From contig JBDZUV010000002.1 of assembly GCA_040255345.1 (NCBI GenBank), positions 1 to 64,000 of the forward strand: a stretch of DNA of 64,000 nucleotides, given 5' to 3'. Origin of the DNA: JAFDWI01 sp040255345. GTDB taxonomy: Bacteria > Actinomycetota > Acidimicrobiia > Acidimicrobiales > Iamiaceae. Made by a program: the position numbers and the translations under genes. Numbering within the stretch: the first letter of the stretch is position 1; every line of letters starts with the position of its first letter. Shown here one piece after another: positions 1 to 8,600 of the stretch. The notes beneath the pieces were generated by a model. It did no database searches. It saw only the letters and a program-made list of their open reading frames with translations, and was not told where the DNA came from.

Positions 1-171
1 GGATCGCGCCTGGTCGATGCCCGTGGCGTCTCGCGGCTGTACCACTCGACGGTCCGTACCCTGGACATCGTCCTGCTGATCGTCAGCGCGTTGTCGGCGC
101 TCGTGATCGTGGGCCTCATGAGCGAACCCGTCCGTCTGTTCGTGCGCAGCTTCTGGCTGGCGTGGCGATGA
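1..171 (+). CDS. steA: SteA-like protein, C-terminal end (partial)
   Basis: The reading frame is open from the first base and ends in TGA at 169-171, giving the last 56 residues. They hold a Leu/Val/Ile-rich membrane segment (about residues 21-41) followed by a short basic and aromatic tail. Identification rests on position: directly upstream of an MctB-type gene and pyrG, exactly where steA (Rv1697) lies in mycobacteria, and SteA proteins end in a membrane segment of this kind. SteA is linked to cytokinesis together with SteB. The catalytic-like domain lies outside the window, so the name is an inference from synteny plus topology. Confidence 0.55.
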   Translation, partial: GSRLVDARGVSRLYHSTVRTLDIVLLIVSALSALVIVGLMSEPVRLFVRSFWLAWR

Positions 172-191
172 GCATCCACCAGGAGTCGTGA

Positions 192-1274
192 ATGATCAAT
201 TTCCGCTATCACATCGTCAGCCTCACCGCGGTCTTCCTGGCGTTGATCATCGGCATCCTCATGGGGACGACGGTGGTGTCCAAGGCCACCGTGGACGGCC
301 TGAAGGCCAACCTGCAACGGGCCGAGGCCCGCAGTGCCGCCGTGCACCAGACCAACAACGAACTGTCGGCCGAGTTGTCGCGCCGCACCGACACCGACGG
401 CACGATCGACGACGCGCTGACCAAGAACGTCCTGCCCAGCGCCGTGGACACCGCGCTCCAGGACGTCCCCGTGCTGATCATCGCGACCGAAGGGGCCGAC
501 AAGGACTCGCTGTCACAGACCGCGACCGCGCTGAGCGACGCGGGCGCCCGGCTCGACGGAACGCTGGTCATCGATGATCGGATGGTCCTCGACGACGCCG
601 ACACCGAGCGGATCGGCGATCTGCTCGACCTGCCGGCCCGGAGCAACGTGCAGGCGGCACTCGATCGGCAACTCGCGATCGCCCTGGCCGGCGCCGCGCT
701 CCCCGGCGCCACGCTGCGCGGGGTGCCGACGACCACCACGACGACGACCTCCACGACCCCGGCCGGTTCCGCCGCGTCGGTCGCGCCCACGACCACCACC
801 ATTCCGGCGCCGAAGGAACCCGAGGTGATCGGCCAGCTGCGCCAGAACGGCTTTCTGAGCTTTCGACCCGCGGGGGCGGGTTCCAGCGACGCACCGGTCC
901 TGGAGGCACCCGAACTCGCCCCGGACAACGGCTATCGCTACGTGTTCGTGACGGGCACCGACCCCGACGTGGTGAACACCAGGGTGCTCATTCCCCTCAT
1001 CGACACGATGGGTCGTCTCGGGCCCGTCGCGCAGGTCGCCGCGGTCGGTCCCAAGGTGGCGGGTGAACCCGACGAGGACCCGTTCCTGACCAACCTGCTC
1101 GCACGTGACGGCGTGAAGGGCCGGGTGTCGACGGTCGACAACCTCGGGTCCTTCGAGGGCAACATCGCGACCGTGTTCGCACTCGTCGAGGCCGCGCAGG
1201 GGCGGTTCGGCTCCTACGGGATCGGTGACACCGCGACCGCGGTGGTGCCTGCCTACGATCGGACACCGAACTGA
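192..1274 (+). CDS. mctB: MctB-type copper transporter family protein
   Basis: A 360-residue protein with one N-terminal membrane anchor (about residues 8-28) and a large outer domain. Start chosen at ATG 192 because AGGAG lies at 181-185. A Thr/Pro/Ala-rich spacer runs from about residue 180 to 206 and splits the outer domain in two, probably flexible and surface exposed. The family (DUF3186) includes M. tuberculosis MctB/Rv1698, an outer-membrane-associated protein needed for copper efflux there; whether this organism uses it for copper is unknown. It sits 20 bases after the steA-like stop and upstream of pyrG, the conserved actinobacterial order. Family is confident, substrate is not. Confidence 0.75.
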   Translation: MINFRYHIVSLTAVFLALIIGILMGTTVVSKATVDGLKANLQRAEARSAAVHQTNNELSAELSRRTDTDGTIDDALTKNVLPSAVDTALQDVPVLIIATEGADKDSLSQTATALSDAGARLDGTLVIDDRMVLDDADTERIGDLLDLPARSNVQAALDRQLAIALAGAALPGATLRGVPTTTTTTTSTTPAGSAASVAPTTTTIPAPKEPEVIGQLRQNGFLSFRPAGAGSSDAPVLEAPELAPDNGYRYVFVTGTDPDVVNTRVLIPLIDTMGRLGPVAQVAAVGPKVAGEPDEDPFLTNLLARDGVKGRVSTVDNLGSFEGNIATVFALVEAAQGRFGSYGIGDTATAVVPAYDRTPN

Positions 1275-1305
1275 CGGGGATCCACGGGTGAGCCCCGCGG
1301 TCTCC

Positions 1306-1311
1306 TAGACT
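1306..1311 (+). promoter_or_regulatory. -10 hexamer TAGACT, leaderless promoter of pyrG
   Basis: TAGACT ends 8 nt before GTG 1320 and there is no ribosome binding site between. The context TCTCCTAG recurs 8 nt before aroH, which supports function. Confidence 0.6.
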
Positions 1312-1319
1312 GGAAGCCC

Positions 1320-2996
1320 GTGACCAAGCACATCTTCGTGACCGGTGGCGTGGCGAGCGGACTGGGCAAGGGCATCACCGGTGCCTCGCTCGGCAGATTG
1401 TTGAAGATGCGGGGTCTGCGGGTGACGATGCAGAAGCTCGACCCGTACATCAACGTCGACCCGGGCACGATGAATCCCTTCGAACACGGCGAAGTGTTCG
1501 TCACCGACGATGGAGGCGAGACCGACCTCGACCTCGGCCACTACGAGCGCTTCATCGACGAGAACCTCTTCCGCCACTCGAACGCCACCACCGGGTCGAT
1601 CTATTCGACCGTGCTCGCCGCGGAACGCCGCGGCGACTACCTGGGCAAGACGGTGCAGGTGATCCCGCACATCACCGACGAGATCAAACGCCGCATCACG
1701 TCGCTGGCCGACCAGACCGAATCGGGTGGAGGTGACACCGACGTGGTGATCACCGAGGTCGGCGGGACGGTGGGCGACATCGAGATCCTCCCCTTCCTGG
1801 AGGCGATCCGACAGTTCCGTCTCGACGTGGGGCGCGACAACGTGTGCTACCTGCACGTCACGCTCATCCCCTACATCGGTCCGTCCGGTGAGCAGAAGAC
1901 CAAGCCGACGCAGCACTCGGTGACCGAACTGCGCAGCCGCGGGATCCAACCTGACGTCATCGTGTGCCGGAGCGTCGAGCCGATCTCGCCGGAACTCAAG
2001 GCGAAGATCTCCGCGCTGTGCGACGTGCCCGTCGCCGGCGTCGTCAACGCGACCGACGCCGACACGTTGTACCAGGTGCCGCTGATGCTGCACGACGAGG
2101 GGCTCGACGACGTCGTGTGTTCGATCCTGCGCCTCGATGACACGGTCGCCGATCTGGGCGAATGGGAAGACCTGTTGGAGCGGGTGCGGGCGGCGACCCG
2201 GCCGGTGAAGATCGGCGTCATCGGCAAGTACGTCGCGCTGGTCGACGCCTATCTGTCGGTGGTCGAGGCGCTGCACCACGGCGGGTTCGCCCACGGGGCG
2301 GACGTCGAGATCACGTGGATCAACGCCGAGGACGTCGACGAACTCCTGGCATCGAGCCGCCTGGGTGACCTCGACGGTATCGTGCTCCCGGGTGGATTCG
2401 GCGAGCGGGGCGTCGAAGGCAAGGTCGCGGCGGCCCGGTTCGCCCGCGAAAACGACCTGCCGTGTCTGGGACTGTGCCTGGGGATGCAGGTCATGGTCAT
2501 CGAACATGCCCGCAACGTCGCCGGCATGGAAGGGGCGCACTCGACCGAATTCGACCGCGACTCGCCCTACCCGGTGATCGATCTGATGGACGACCAACGG
2601 GACGTGACCGATCTGGGTGGCACGATGCGGCTCGGCGCGTGTGTCGCCGAACTCGTCCCCGGATCCCAGGTGGCCGAGGCCTACGGCCGCACCGTGATCT
2701 CCGAACGCCACCGTCACCGCTACGAGGTCAACCCGAAGCTCCGGAGTCGGATCGAAGCGGCCGGCCTGGTCTGCTCGGGGACGTCGCCCGACGACCGCCT
2801 GGTCGAGTTCATCGAGCTGCCCGGACATCCGTTCTGGGTGGGTACCCAGGCCCATCCCGAGTTCAAGAGCCGCCCGACCCGACCGGCGCCGTTGTTCACC
2901 GCGTTCATCGAGGCGGCGCTCGCCCGGGCTGAAGGTCGGCGCCCGCACCTGTTCGACGTCGAGGCGCCTCCCGAAGACGCCGCGGTCGCCGGGTGA
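1320..2996 (+). CDS. pyrG: CTP synthase
   Basis: Makes CTP from UTP, ATP and glutamine in the cytoplasm. The 558-residue length is normal. The N-terminal synthetase domain opens with the P-loop-like GGVASGLGKG (residues 9-18). The C-terminal class I glutamine amidotransferase domain has nucleophile Cys386 in the CLGMQ elbow, and His512 and Glu514 in the HPEFKSRP motif complete the triad. GTG 1320 is taken as start: it directly precedes the conserved TKHIFVTGG and is preceded by a TAGACT -10 with no Shine-Dalgarno, so the mRNA is probably leaderless. Its end overlaps the next gene by four bases (GTGA). Confidence 0.97.
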   Translation: MTKHIFVTGGVASGLGKGITGASLGRLLKMRGLRVTMQKLDPYINVDPGTMNPFEHGEVFVTDDGGETDLDLGHYERFIDENLFRHSNATTGSIYSTVLAAERRGDYLGKTVQVIPHITDEIKRRITSLADQTESGGGDTDVVITEVGGTVGDIEILPFLEAIRQFRLDVGRDNVCYLHVTLIPYIGPSGEQKTKPTQHSVTELRSRGIQPDVIVCRSVEPISPELKAKISALCDVPVAGVVNATDADTLYQVPLMLHDEGLDDVVCSILRLDDTVADLGEWEDLLERVRAATRPVKIGVIGKYVALVDAYLSVVEALHHGGFAHGADVEITWINAEDVDELLASSRLGDLDGIVLPGGFGERGVEGKVAAARFARENDLPCLGLCLGMQVMVIEHARNVAGMEGAHSTEFDRDSPYPVIDLMDDQRDVTDLGGTMRLGACVAELVPGSQVAEAYGRTVISERHRHRYEVNPKLRSRIEAAGLVCSGTSPDDRLVEFIELPGHPFWVGTQAHPEFKSRPTRPAPLFTAFIEAALARAEGRRPHLFDVEAPPEDAAVAG

Positions 2997-3541
2997 GCGC
3001 ACCCGGGTTCACCCGGCGGGGCACCGAGGTGCTCTTCGAGGGGTACATGGTGCAGCTCGTGAAGGCCACCGTCGAGATACCCGACGGGTCGACGGTGACG
3101 CGGGAGATCGTGAAACATCCCGGAGCGGTGGGGGTCGTGGCGGTCGACGATGATCGCACCGTGGTGCTCGAGCGTCAGTACCGGGCGGCGCTGGACGAGA
3201 ACCTGCTCGAGATCCCGGCCGGCAAGCGCGATGTCGCGGACGAACCCACCCGGCACGCGGCCCGGCGGGAGCTGGTCGAAGAGACCGGCATCGACGCGCG
3301 CGACTGGGTCGAGCTGGGGGCGTTCTACAACTCGCCGGGATTCACCGACGAGCACACGACCCTGTTTCTCGCGACCGGACTGAGCCACGTCGGCAACGAC
3401 CTGCAGGGCCCGGAAGAAGAGGCGATGGAGCTCGTACGCGTGCCGCTGGCATCGACCTGGGAGCTGATCGCCTCGGGCGAACTCGTCGACGGCAAGTCGA
3501 TCCTCGCGTTGATGCTGGCGCTGCGTCATCTGGAGTCATGA
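2993..3541 (+). CDS. NUDIX hydrolase, ADP-ribose pyrophosphatase type
   Basis: A 182-residue protein that likely hydrolyses ADP-ribose or a related nucleoside diphosphate derivative. The Nudix box runs from GKRDVADEP to RRELVEETGI, with the REXXEEXG core intact (Arg, Glu and paired Glu for Mg2+). Aromatic and NSPGFTDE segments after the box match the ADPRase branch. GTG 2993 overlaps the pyrG stop and the end overlaps the xerD start, so the three genes are translationally coupled. The mycobacterial orthologue by position is Rv1700, a characterised ADPRase. Exact substrate here is inferred. Confidence 0.9.
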   Translation: MSAPGFTRRGTEVLFEGYMVQLVKATVEIPDGSTVTREIVKHPGAVGVVAVDDDRTVVLERQYRAALDENLLEIPAGKRDVADEPTRHAARRELVEETGIDARDWVELGAFYNSPGFTDEHTTLFLATGLSHVGNDLQGPEEEAMELVRVPLASTWELIASGELVDGKSILALMLALRHLES

Positions 3542-4485
3542 CCCCGGCGGCACGGGGTCGACCGCCGGTACTCGAGCCGGTCGAGTTCCCACGCGAGGTC
3601 CTCGAGTTTCTCGACAGTCTGCGGGTCGAACGGGGCCGGGCGGCGTCGACCCTGGCGGCCTACCGACGGGACCTCGCCGACTTCTTGCGCTGGTTGCACC
3701 CCAGGACGTTGACCGCCGTCGACGAAGACGACCTGGTGGCCTATCTCGGTGCGATCGCGGCGTCCGGCGCGGCCGCATCGACCCGCAAGCGGCGGGCGGT
3801 GGCGGTGCGTTCGTTGTACGCGTTCCTGCGCGACGAGGGCACGATCCCGGTCGACCCGGCGCAGGAACTGGCCGTACCCGGTGCCCGGCCGGGGCTGCCC
3901 AAGGCCCTCACCGAGGCCGAGATCGAGGCGCTGTTCGCCGCGGTGGTGGGACAGGGGCCGCTGGTGCTGCGGGACCGGGCGATCATCGAGGTGATGTACG
4001 GCGCAGGATTGCGTGTGTCGGAGACCACGGGCCTCTCGGTGGGCGACGTCGATCTCGCCGAGCGGCTGTTGCGGGTGACCGGCAAGGGTGCAAAGGAACG
4101 GATCGTGCCGATCGGTCGCATGGCCAAGGACGCGCTGTTGGTGTGGCTCGATCCCGACGCGCGCGGTGCGCTGCGGCCGGCGCGGCCCACCCGTGACGAC
4201 GACACGGCGCTCTTCGTGAATCGGCGGGGTCGGCGGCTCACCCGGCAAGGACTCTGGGGCATCATCGACAAGTACGCGACGGCGGCCGGGCTGGGGGAGC
4301 GGTGCACCCCGCACGTGCTCCGGCACTCCTGTGCCACCCATCTACTCGACCACGGGGCCGACATCCGTACCGTGCAGGAGCTGCTCGGTCACGCATCGGT
4401 GTCGACCACCCAGATCTACACGAAGGTCTCCACCGAGCGTCTCTTCGCCGCCTGGGCCGACGCCCATCCTCGGGCCCGTCGCTGA
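3538..4485 (+). CDS. xerD: Tyrosine site-specific recombinase XerD
   Basis: A 315-residue XerC/D recombinase that resolves chromosome dimers at dif. An N-terminal SAM-like core-binding domain (about residues 15-105) precedes the catalytic domain. Catalytic residues are visible: Arg159 in GAGLRVSE, His259 and Arg262 in HVLRHS, His285 in LLGHAS, and Tyr294 in QIYTKV. ATG 3538 overlaps the NUDIX stop (ATGA). Its place between the NUDIX gene and the scpA/scpB cluster matches xerD of other actinobacteria. A separate xerC would be expected elsewhere. Confidence 0.93.
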   Translation: MTPAARGRPPVLEPVEFPREVLEFLDSLRVERGRAASTLAAYRRDLADFLRWLHPRTLTAVDEDDLVAYLGAIAASGAAASTRKRRAVAVRSLYAFLRDEGTIPVDPAQELAVPGARPGLPKALTEAEIEALFAAVVGQGPLVLRDRAIIEVMYGAGLRVSETTGLSVGDVDLAERLLRVTGKGAKERIVPIGRMAKDALLVWLDPDARGALRPARPTRDDDTALFVNRRGRRLTRQGLWGIIDKYATAAGLGERCTPHVLRHSCATHLLDHGADIRTVQELLGHASVSTTQIYTKVSTERLFAAWADAHPRARR

Positions 4486-4488
4486 GGC

Positions 4489-5004
4489 TCAGTCGTCGTC
4501 GGCGGCCTCGAGCACCCGGCCGATGGCGACGGGCACGGTCCAGTCGTCTCGGGGTGCATGGTGTTCGCGCGCCCAGGCGACGGTGAGGGGATCGGATTCG
4601 GCCAGGGCCAACAGGTCGCCGCCCAGGCGGGGGTGCTCCAGATACAGCCCCACCCGACGGGTGAAGCCCCGCGTCTCACTCCAGGCGACCGCCATCTCGT
4701 GCCCTGCGATCTTGGCCGACAGCGTCGCGACCACGCGCCCGTAGGTGCGCAGGTGCGACACGATCTTGCCCACGTCGTGGAGCAGGGCCGCCGCGAGGAT
4801 CGGGTCGGTGGCTGCGTCGCCCAGGGCGCGCTCGACCCGTCTGGCCACCCCGACCGCGTGGCGCCGGTCGGGGTTCGACATGCGACGCCAGAGCCTGATC
4901 TCGGCGTCGCTCAGGTGGCTGCGGGCCCAGGCGTCGTCGGTCCTGGAAGGACCTCCGGGTCGGAGCGACCCGAAGAACCGTTTGACCAGATGCCCGGCAG
5001 ACAA
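4489..5004 (-). CDS. HD-domain protein, possible phosphohydrolase
   Basis: A 171-residue protein with an HD metal site: His49 in DRRHAVGVA, then His76-Asp77 in LLHDVGK, and a later His in KIAGHEMA. HD proteins of this size often cleave nucleotides or phosphodiesters, but nothing fixes the substrate. The start is TTG 5004, three bases beyond the stop of the DksA-like gene, so the two are probably co-transcribed with the gene at 5008. It converges on xerD with only three bases between the stop codons. Confidence 0.75.
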   Translation of the reverse strand: MSAGHLVKRFFGSLRPGGPSRTDDAWARSHLSDAEIRLWRRMSNPDRRHAVGVARRVERALGDAATDPILAAALLHDVGKIVSHLRTYGRVVATLSAKIAGHEMAVAWSETRGFTRRVGLYLEHPRLGGDLLALAESDPLTVAWAREHHAPRDDWTVPVAIGRVLEAADDD

Positions 5005-5007
5005 CGC

Positions 5008-5328
5008 TCAGGCGTGGTCGATGCAGAAGCGCGCGGCCGGGATCGCCTCGAGGCGGGCGTCGCCGATCGGTTCACCGCACCGCTCACAGCGCCCATAGGT
5101 GCCGGCGTCGATCCGCTCGAGCGCGGCGTCGACCTCGTCGAGTTGTTCTCTGGCGACCGCGATGGCCACCTGGTTCTCGCCGAGTTCCGCGGCGACCTGC
5201 CCCGAATCGGCGAAGTTGACGTCATAGGCCAGCGGATCGTCGGCGGTCACCGACAATTCTTCGTTTCGGGCGAGCAGCTCTGCACGGAGCGCTTCGAGGG
5301 CACGGCGCGCGGCGAGGAGATCGGACAT
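5008..5328 (-). CDS. DksA/TraR family zinc-finger protein
   Basis: A 106-residue protein: a helical coiled-coil region (about residues 1-75) and a C-terminal zinc site made of Cys81, Cys84, Cys102 and His105 (CERC then CIDH). The family binds the secondary channel of RNA polymerase; short actinobacterial members are poorly characterised. His in place of the fourth Cys should still bind zinc. The start is ATG 5328 with TACGAT six bases upstream and no ribosome binding site, suggesting a leaderless mRNA. It is the first gene of a unit with the HD protein. Confidence 0.85.
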   Translation of the reverse strand: MSDLLAARRALEALRAELLARNEELSVTADDPLAYDVNFADSGQVAAELGENQVAIAVAREQLDEVDAALERIDAGTYGRCERCGEPIGDARLEAIPAARFCIDHA

Positions 5329-5334
5329 GGGATC

Positions 5335-5340
5335 ATCGTA
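5335..5340 (-). promoter_or_regulatory. -10 hexamer TACGAT, leaderless promoter of the DksA-like gene
   Basis: On the minus strand TACGAT is followed by 6 nt and then ATG 5328. Confidence 0.45.
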
Positions 5341-5364
5341 GGGCGAAACGCACGGTCCGCGTGC

Positions 5365-6354
5365 TCACCTTTCGGCCCGGGGGAGGAATCCCATGGCGTC
5401 TTCGGCCCGGCGCACGACCGGCCGGGCGATCGCGTCGGCCCGGGCGGCGCCGTCGGCCAGGACATCGAGCAGGTGTCCGGTGTCGTGGAGCAGCGCCTCG
5501 TACCGGGATCGGACCGGACCGAGGAACTCGACGACGGCCTCGGCAACCGCAGCCTTCAGCTCGCCGTAGGCCGAGAAGCCTGCACCGACGACCTCGGGCG
5601 TCGAGTCGCTGCAGGCCGCGAGAATCGACAGCAGGTTCGACACGCCCGGTTTGGTGGCGGGGTCGTAGCGCACCTCGGTCTCCGCGTCGGTGACCGCCCG
5701 CTTGATCTTCCGGACCACGGTGGCGTCGTCGTCGGACAACAGCACGGTGCCCTGCGGCGAATCGAGCGACTTGGACATCTTGCGTTCGGGGTGCTGCAGG
5801 TCCATGATGCGGGCGCCGCTGGTCCGGTACACCCCTTCGGGCACGACGAAGGTGTCGCCGTAGCGGCTGTTGAAACGCAGCGCGAGGTCACGGGTGAGCT
5901 CGATGTGCTGTCGCTGGTCGTCGCCGACGGGCACCTGGTCGGTGTCGTAGGCCAGGATGTCGGCGGCCATCAGTGCGGGATACGTGAACAATCCGGCCGA
6001 CACGAACTCACCCCGCCCCGACTTGTCCTTGAACTGGGTCATGCGCTGCAGTTCGCCGTAGGAGGCGGTGCACTCCAACAGCCAGGCGAGCTCACGGTGT
6101 GCGGGAACCTGGCTCTGCAGGAAGAGGATGCTGCGCTCCGCGTCGAGTCCCATGGCCAGGAACGTGGCGGTCAACTCCAGGGTGCGGCGCCGCAGGTCGG
6201 CCGGATCCTGGGGGAACGTGATCGAGTGCAGATCGACGACACAGAACAGGCTCTCGGCGGCTTCGGCCTCGGCGACCCACAACGCGACCGCCCCCAGTAG
6301 ATTGCCCAGATGGGGGTCGCCACTCGGTTGCATTCCGGAAAACACGCGGGTCAT
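5365..6354 (-). CDS. trpS: Tryptophanyl-tRNA synthetase
   Basis: Charges tRNA-Trp. A class Ic synthetase of 329 residues, normal length. The HIGH-like motif is PHLGN (residues 14-18) after the conserved FSGMQPSG, the tRNA/dimer region DQVPVGDDQ lies at 139-147, and KMSKS is at 192-196. ATG 6354 is chosen because the conserved sequence begins there and a TACGCT -10 sits 8 nt upstream; longer upstream reading is non-conserved. It is transcribed away from scpA, with which it shares a short divergent control region. Confidence 0.96.
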   Translation of the reverse strand: MTRVFSGMQPSGDPHLGNLLGAVALWVAEAEAAESLFCVVDLHSITFPQDPADLRRRTLELTATFLAMGLDAERSILFLQSQVPAHRELAWLLECTASYGELQRMTQFKDKSGRGEFVSAGLFTYPALMAADILAYDTDQVPVGDDQRQHIELTRDLALRFNSRYGDTFVVPEGVYRTSGARIMDLQHPERKMSKSLDSPQGTVLLSDDDATVVRKIKRAVTDAETEVRYDPATKPGVSNLLSILAACSDSTPEVVGAGFSAYGELKAAVAEAVVEFLGPVRSRYEALLHDTGHLLDVLADGAARADAIARPVVRRAEDAMGFLPRAER

Positions 6355-6362
6355 GGGTCCGA

Positions 6363-6368
6363 AGCGTA
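6363..6368 (-). promoter_or_regulatory. -10 hexamer TACGCT, leaderless promoter of trpS
   Basis: TACGCT on the minus strand, 8 nt, then ATG 6354. No Shine-Dalgarno sequence between. Confidence 0.5.
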
Positions 6369-6420
6369 CGCGGGTGGGGCGCCGACCCCGGCAAATCACA
6401 ATGGTGCAACTTGCGGGCGC

Positions 6421-6426
6421 TAATGT
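6421..6426 (+). promoter_or_regulatory. -10 hexamer TAATGT, leaderless promoter of scpA
   Basis: TAATGT, 7 nt, then GTG 6434. It lies in the trpS-scpA divergent region and is AT-rich against a GC-rich background. Confidence 0.5.
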
Positions 6427-6433
6427 GAGGTGC

Positions 6434-7237
6434 GTGGCATACGACGTCTCCACGCAAGTGTTCGAAGGACCCTTCGACGTGCTGTTGCACCTCATTCTCC
6501 GGGAAGAGGTCGATCTGTACGAGATCTCGATGGTGCGCATCGTCGACGAATTCCTCACCTACGTCGATGCGCTGGACGAGCCCGACCTCGAGGTGACCAC
6601 CGAGTTCCTGCTGATCGCCGCCACGCTCGTCCAGCTCAAGGCCCGTCGCCTGTTGCCCGACGAGGAACCGATCACGCTCGACGAGGAACTGGCCATCTGG
6701 TCCGAACGTGACCTGCTGCTCGCCCGGCTCGTCGAATGCAAGACGTTCAAGGACGCGGCCCGAGCACTCGCCCGCATCGCGGAGAACGCGGAGCGCTCCG
6801 CTCCCCGGGTCGCCGGACCCGACGACCACTTTCTCGACCTGGCTCCGGACCCGATGATCGGCGTCACGCCGGAAAAGATCCGCGCAGCCCTCGCCAGGGC
6901 CCTCACTCCACGTCCGGAACCGCGCATCGACCTGGCCCACGTGGCTCCGATCCGGGTCAGCGTCGCAGAAGCGGTCGTGGAGGTCGCGGAAGAACTCAGC
7001 CGGGCCGGCCACATGAGCTTCCGTGAGCTGACCGCGTCGTCGGCGAACCGGCTCGAGGTCGTCGTGCGGTTCCTGGCGGTCCTGGAGCTGTTCAAGGAGG
7101 ACCGGATCGATCTGGACCAGGCCGAGATCTTCGGCGAGATCGACATCACCTGGCGAGGTGGCCCCGGAAGCGATTCGCTCGCCTGGCACGCCGGTTGGGA
7201 CGTGTCGACGATGCTGGTCGATACCTACGACGGTTGA
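6434..7237 (+). CDS. scpA: Segregation and condensation protein A
   Basis: Kleisin subunit of the SMC-ScpAB condensin that organises and segregates the chromosome. 267 residues. The family opening is present at once (FEGPFDVLLHLI, then EVDLYEISMVRIVDEF), and the C-terminal winged-helix segment that contacts the SMC head includes VVVRFLAVLELFKE. GTG 6434 is the start: the family sequence begins there and a TAATGT -10 lies 7 nt before it. It precedes scpB by seven bases, and the scpA-scpB-rluB order is conserved in actinobacteria. Confidence 0.93.
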   Translation: MAYDVSTQVFEGPFDVLLHLILREEVDLYEISMVRIVDEFLTYVDALDEPDLEVTTEFLLIAATLVQLKARRLLPDEEPITLDEELAIWSERDLLLARLVECKTFKDAARALARIAENAERSAPRVAGPDDHFLDLAPDPMIGVTPEKIRAALARALTPRPEPRIDLAHVAPIRVSVAEAVVEVAEELSRAGHMSFRELTASSANRLEVVVRFLAVLELFKEDRIDLDQAEIFGEIDITWRGGPGSDSLAWHAGWDVSTMLVDTYDG

Positions 7238-7244
7238 CGACCCG

Positions 7245-7832
7245 ATGATGGACGAGGCCGAGGCCCGCCGGGCGATCGAGGCGGTCGTCATGGTCGCCGA
7301 GGAGCCGGTCGAGCCGCAGCTCCTCGCACAACTCATCGAGATTCCGGTGGGCCGGGTGGACGAGCTCTGCGCCGAGCTCGCCGGTGAGTACGCCGCCGAC
7401 GGGCGCGGCTTCGAGCTCGTGCGGGTCGCGGGCGGCTACCAGTACCGCAGCCACCCCGACGAGGCGCCGTACATCGAACGGTTCGTGTTGCACGGCCGCT
7501 CCGCACGCTTGTCGGCGGCAGCACTCGAGACCCTGGCCATCGTCGCCTACAAACAACCCGTGTCGCGGGCCCAGATCGCGGCGATCCGCGGCGTCAACGT
7601 CGACGGGGTGGTCCGCACCCTGGAACGCCGCGGCTACATCGCGGCGATCGCCCGCGACCCGGGGCCGGGACAAGCCGTGTTGTACGGCACGACCAAGCTG
7701 TTCCTGTCGAAACTGGGCATCGATTCGACCGACGAACTCCCGCCCCTGGCCGGGTTCATCCCCGACTCCGACATCGTGGAGGCACTGGAATCCGGCCTAC
7801 GGGTCGACGGTGACGAAACCGGTGGTGACTGA
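7245..7832 (+). CDS. scpB: Segregation and condensation protein B
   Basis: Partner of ScpA in the SMC complex. 195 residues forming two winged-helix domains; the second carries the family signature LSAAALETLAIVAYKQPVSRAQI and later VLYGTT. Two ATG codons in tandem (7245 and 7248) follow the scpA stop; the first is used, but the second is equally possible. Its 3' end overlaps the rluB reading frame, giving a tightly coupled scpA-scpB-rluB operon. Confidence 0.93.
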   Translation: MMDEAEARRAIEAVVMVAEEPVEPQLLAQLIEIPVGRVDELCAELAGEYAADGRGFELVRVAGGYQYRSHPDEAPYIERFVLHGRSARLSAAALETLAIVAYKQPVSRAQIAAIRGVNVDGVVRTLERRGYIAAIARDPGPGQAVLYGTTKLFLSKLGIDSTDELPPLAGFIPDSDIVEALESGLRVDGDETGGD

Positions 7833-8553
7833 GCGACCGACCGGAGAACGACTCCAGAAGGTCATGGCGGCCGCTGGAGTGGCGAGTCGCCGCCAGTGCG
7901 AGATCTACATCGCCGAAGGCCGGGTGCGGGTCGACGGAGAGATCGCCGAGCTGGGACGACGGGTCGACCCCGGTAGGGCGCGCATCGAACTCGACGGGGC
8001 GCCCGTGTCGGTCGCGCCCGGTCTGGTCCACTACCTGTTGAACAAGCCGGTCGGCGTGGTGAGCACCGCGGCCGATCCCCGTGGCCGGCCGACGGTGGTC
8101 TCGCTGGTCCCCGCTGCGCCCCGCGTCTACCCGGTCGGTCGCCTCGACATGGACTCCGAGGGGTTGCTGCTGCTCACCAACAACGGTGAGCTGACCCACC
8201 GACTCACCCATCCTTCCTATGAGGTCCCCAAGGAATATCTGGCCGAGGTCTCGGGGCGCATCACTCCGCAGGCGCTGCGACGGCTGCGCACCGGCGTCGA
8301 ACTCGACGACGGCGTCACGGCGCCGGCGACCGTGTCGAACCCGGCCCCCGGGCTGCTCCGGATCGTGATCCACGAAGGCCGGAACCGGCAGGTGCGCCGC
8401 ATGGTCGCCGCGGTGGGCGGCGAGGTGACCCGATTGGTACGCACCAGGATCGGACCGGTCACCGACCCCCGCCTGCAGCCGGGTGAGTGGCGCCTGCTCG
8501 AGGCCGAGGAACTGCGCGCGCTGGAGCGGCTGGTCCGCAGCCCCGATCACTAG
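7810..8553 (+). CDS. rluB: Ribosomal large-subunit pseudouridine synthase, RluB/RsuA family
   Basis: Converts a uridine in 23S rRNA (probably the site equivalent to U2605) to pseudouridine. An N-terminal S4 RNA-binding domain (ERLQKVMAAAGVASRR and following) precedes the RsuA-type catalytic domain. The catalytic Asp lies in VGRLDMDSEGLLLLTN; HEGRNRQVRRM is the other signature. Three in-frame GTG codons (7810, 7822, 7825) could start it and all overlap scpB; 7810 is used as the outer limit. Length of about 240 residues is typical. Confidence 0.9.
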   Translation: MTKPVVTERPTGERLQKVMAAAGVASRRQCEIYIAEGRVRVDGEIAELGRRVDPGRARIELDGAPVSVAPGLVHYLLNKPVGVVSTAADPRGRPTVVSLVPAAPRVYPVGRLDMDSEGLLLLTNNGELTHRLTHPSYEVPKEYLAEVSGRITPQALRRLRTGVELDDGVTAPATVSNPAPGLLRIVIHEGRNRQVRRMVAAVGGEVTRLVRTRIGPVTDPRLQPGEWRLLEAEELRALERLVRSPDH

Positions 8554-8586
8554 GGGGCGGCTGGTATGTGTCGCTCGGCAGTCTCC

Positions 8587-8592
8587 TAGGAT
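8587..8592 (+). promoter_or_regulatory. -10 hexamer TAGGAT, leaderless promoter of aroH
   Basis: TAGGAT, 8 nt, then GTG 8601. The GTCTCCTAG context and the spacing match the pyrG promoter. Confidence 0.6.
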
Positions 8593-8600
8593 CGGCGGTC

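Noticed and set aside
720..810. Runs of ACC/ACG repeats resembling a simple repeat
   Set aside because: They encode the Thr-rich spacer of the MctB-type protein and are in frame.
1305..3002. Long minus-strand open frame opposite pyrG
   Set aside because: It mirrors the pyrG codons and has the composition of an antisense shadow in GC-rich DNA (many His, Arg, Asp, Val); pyrG is certain.
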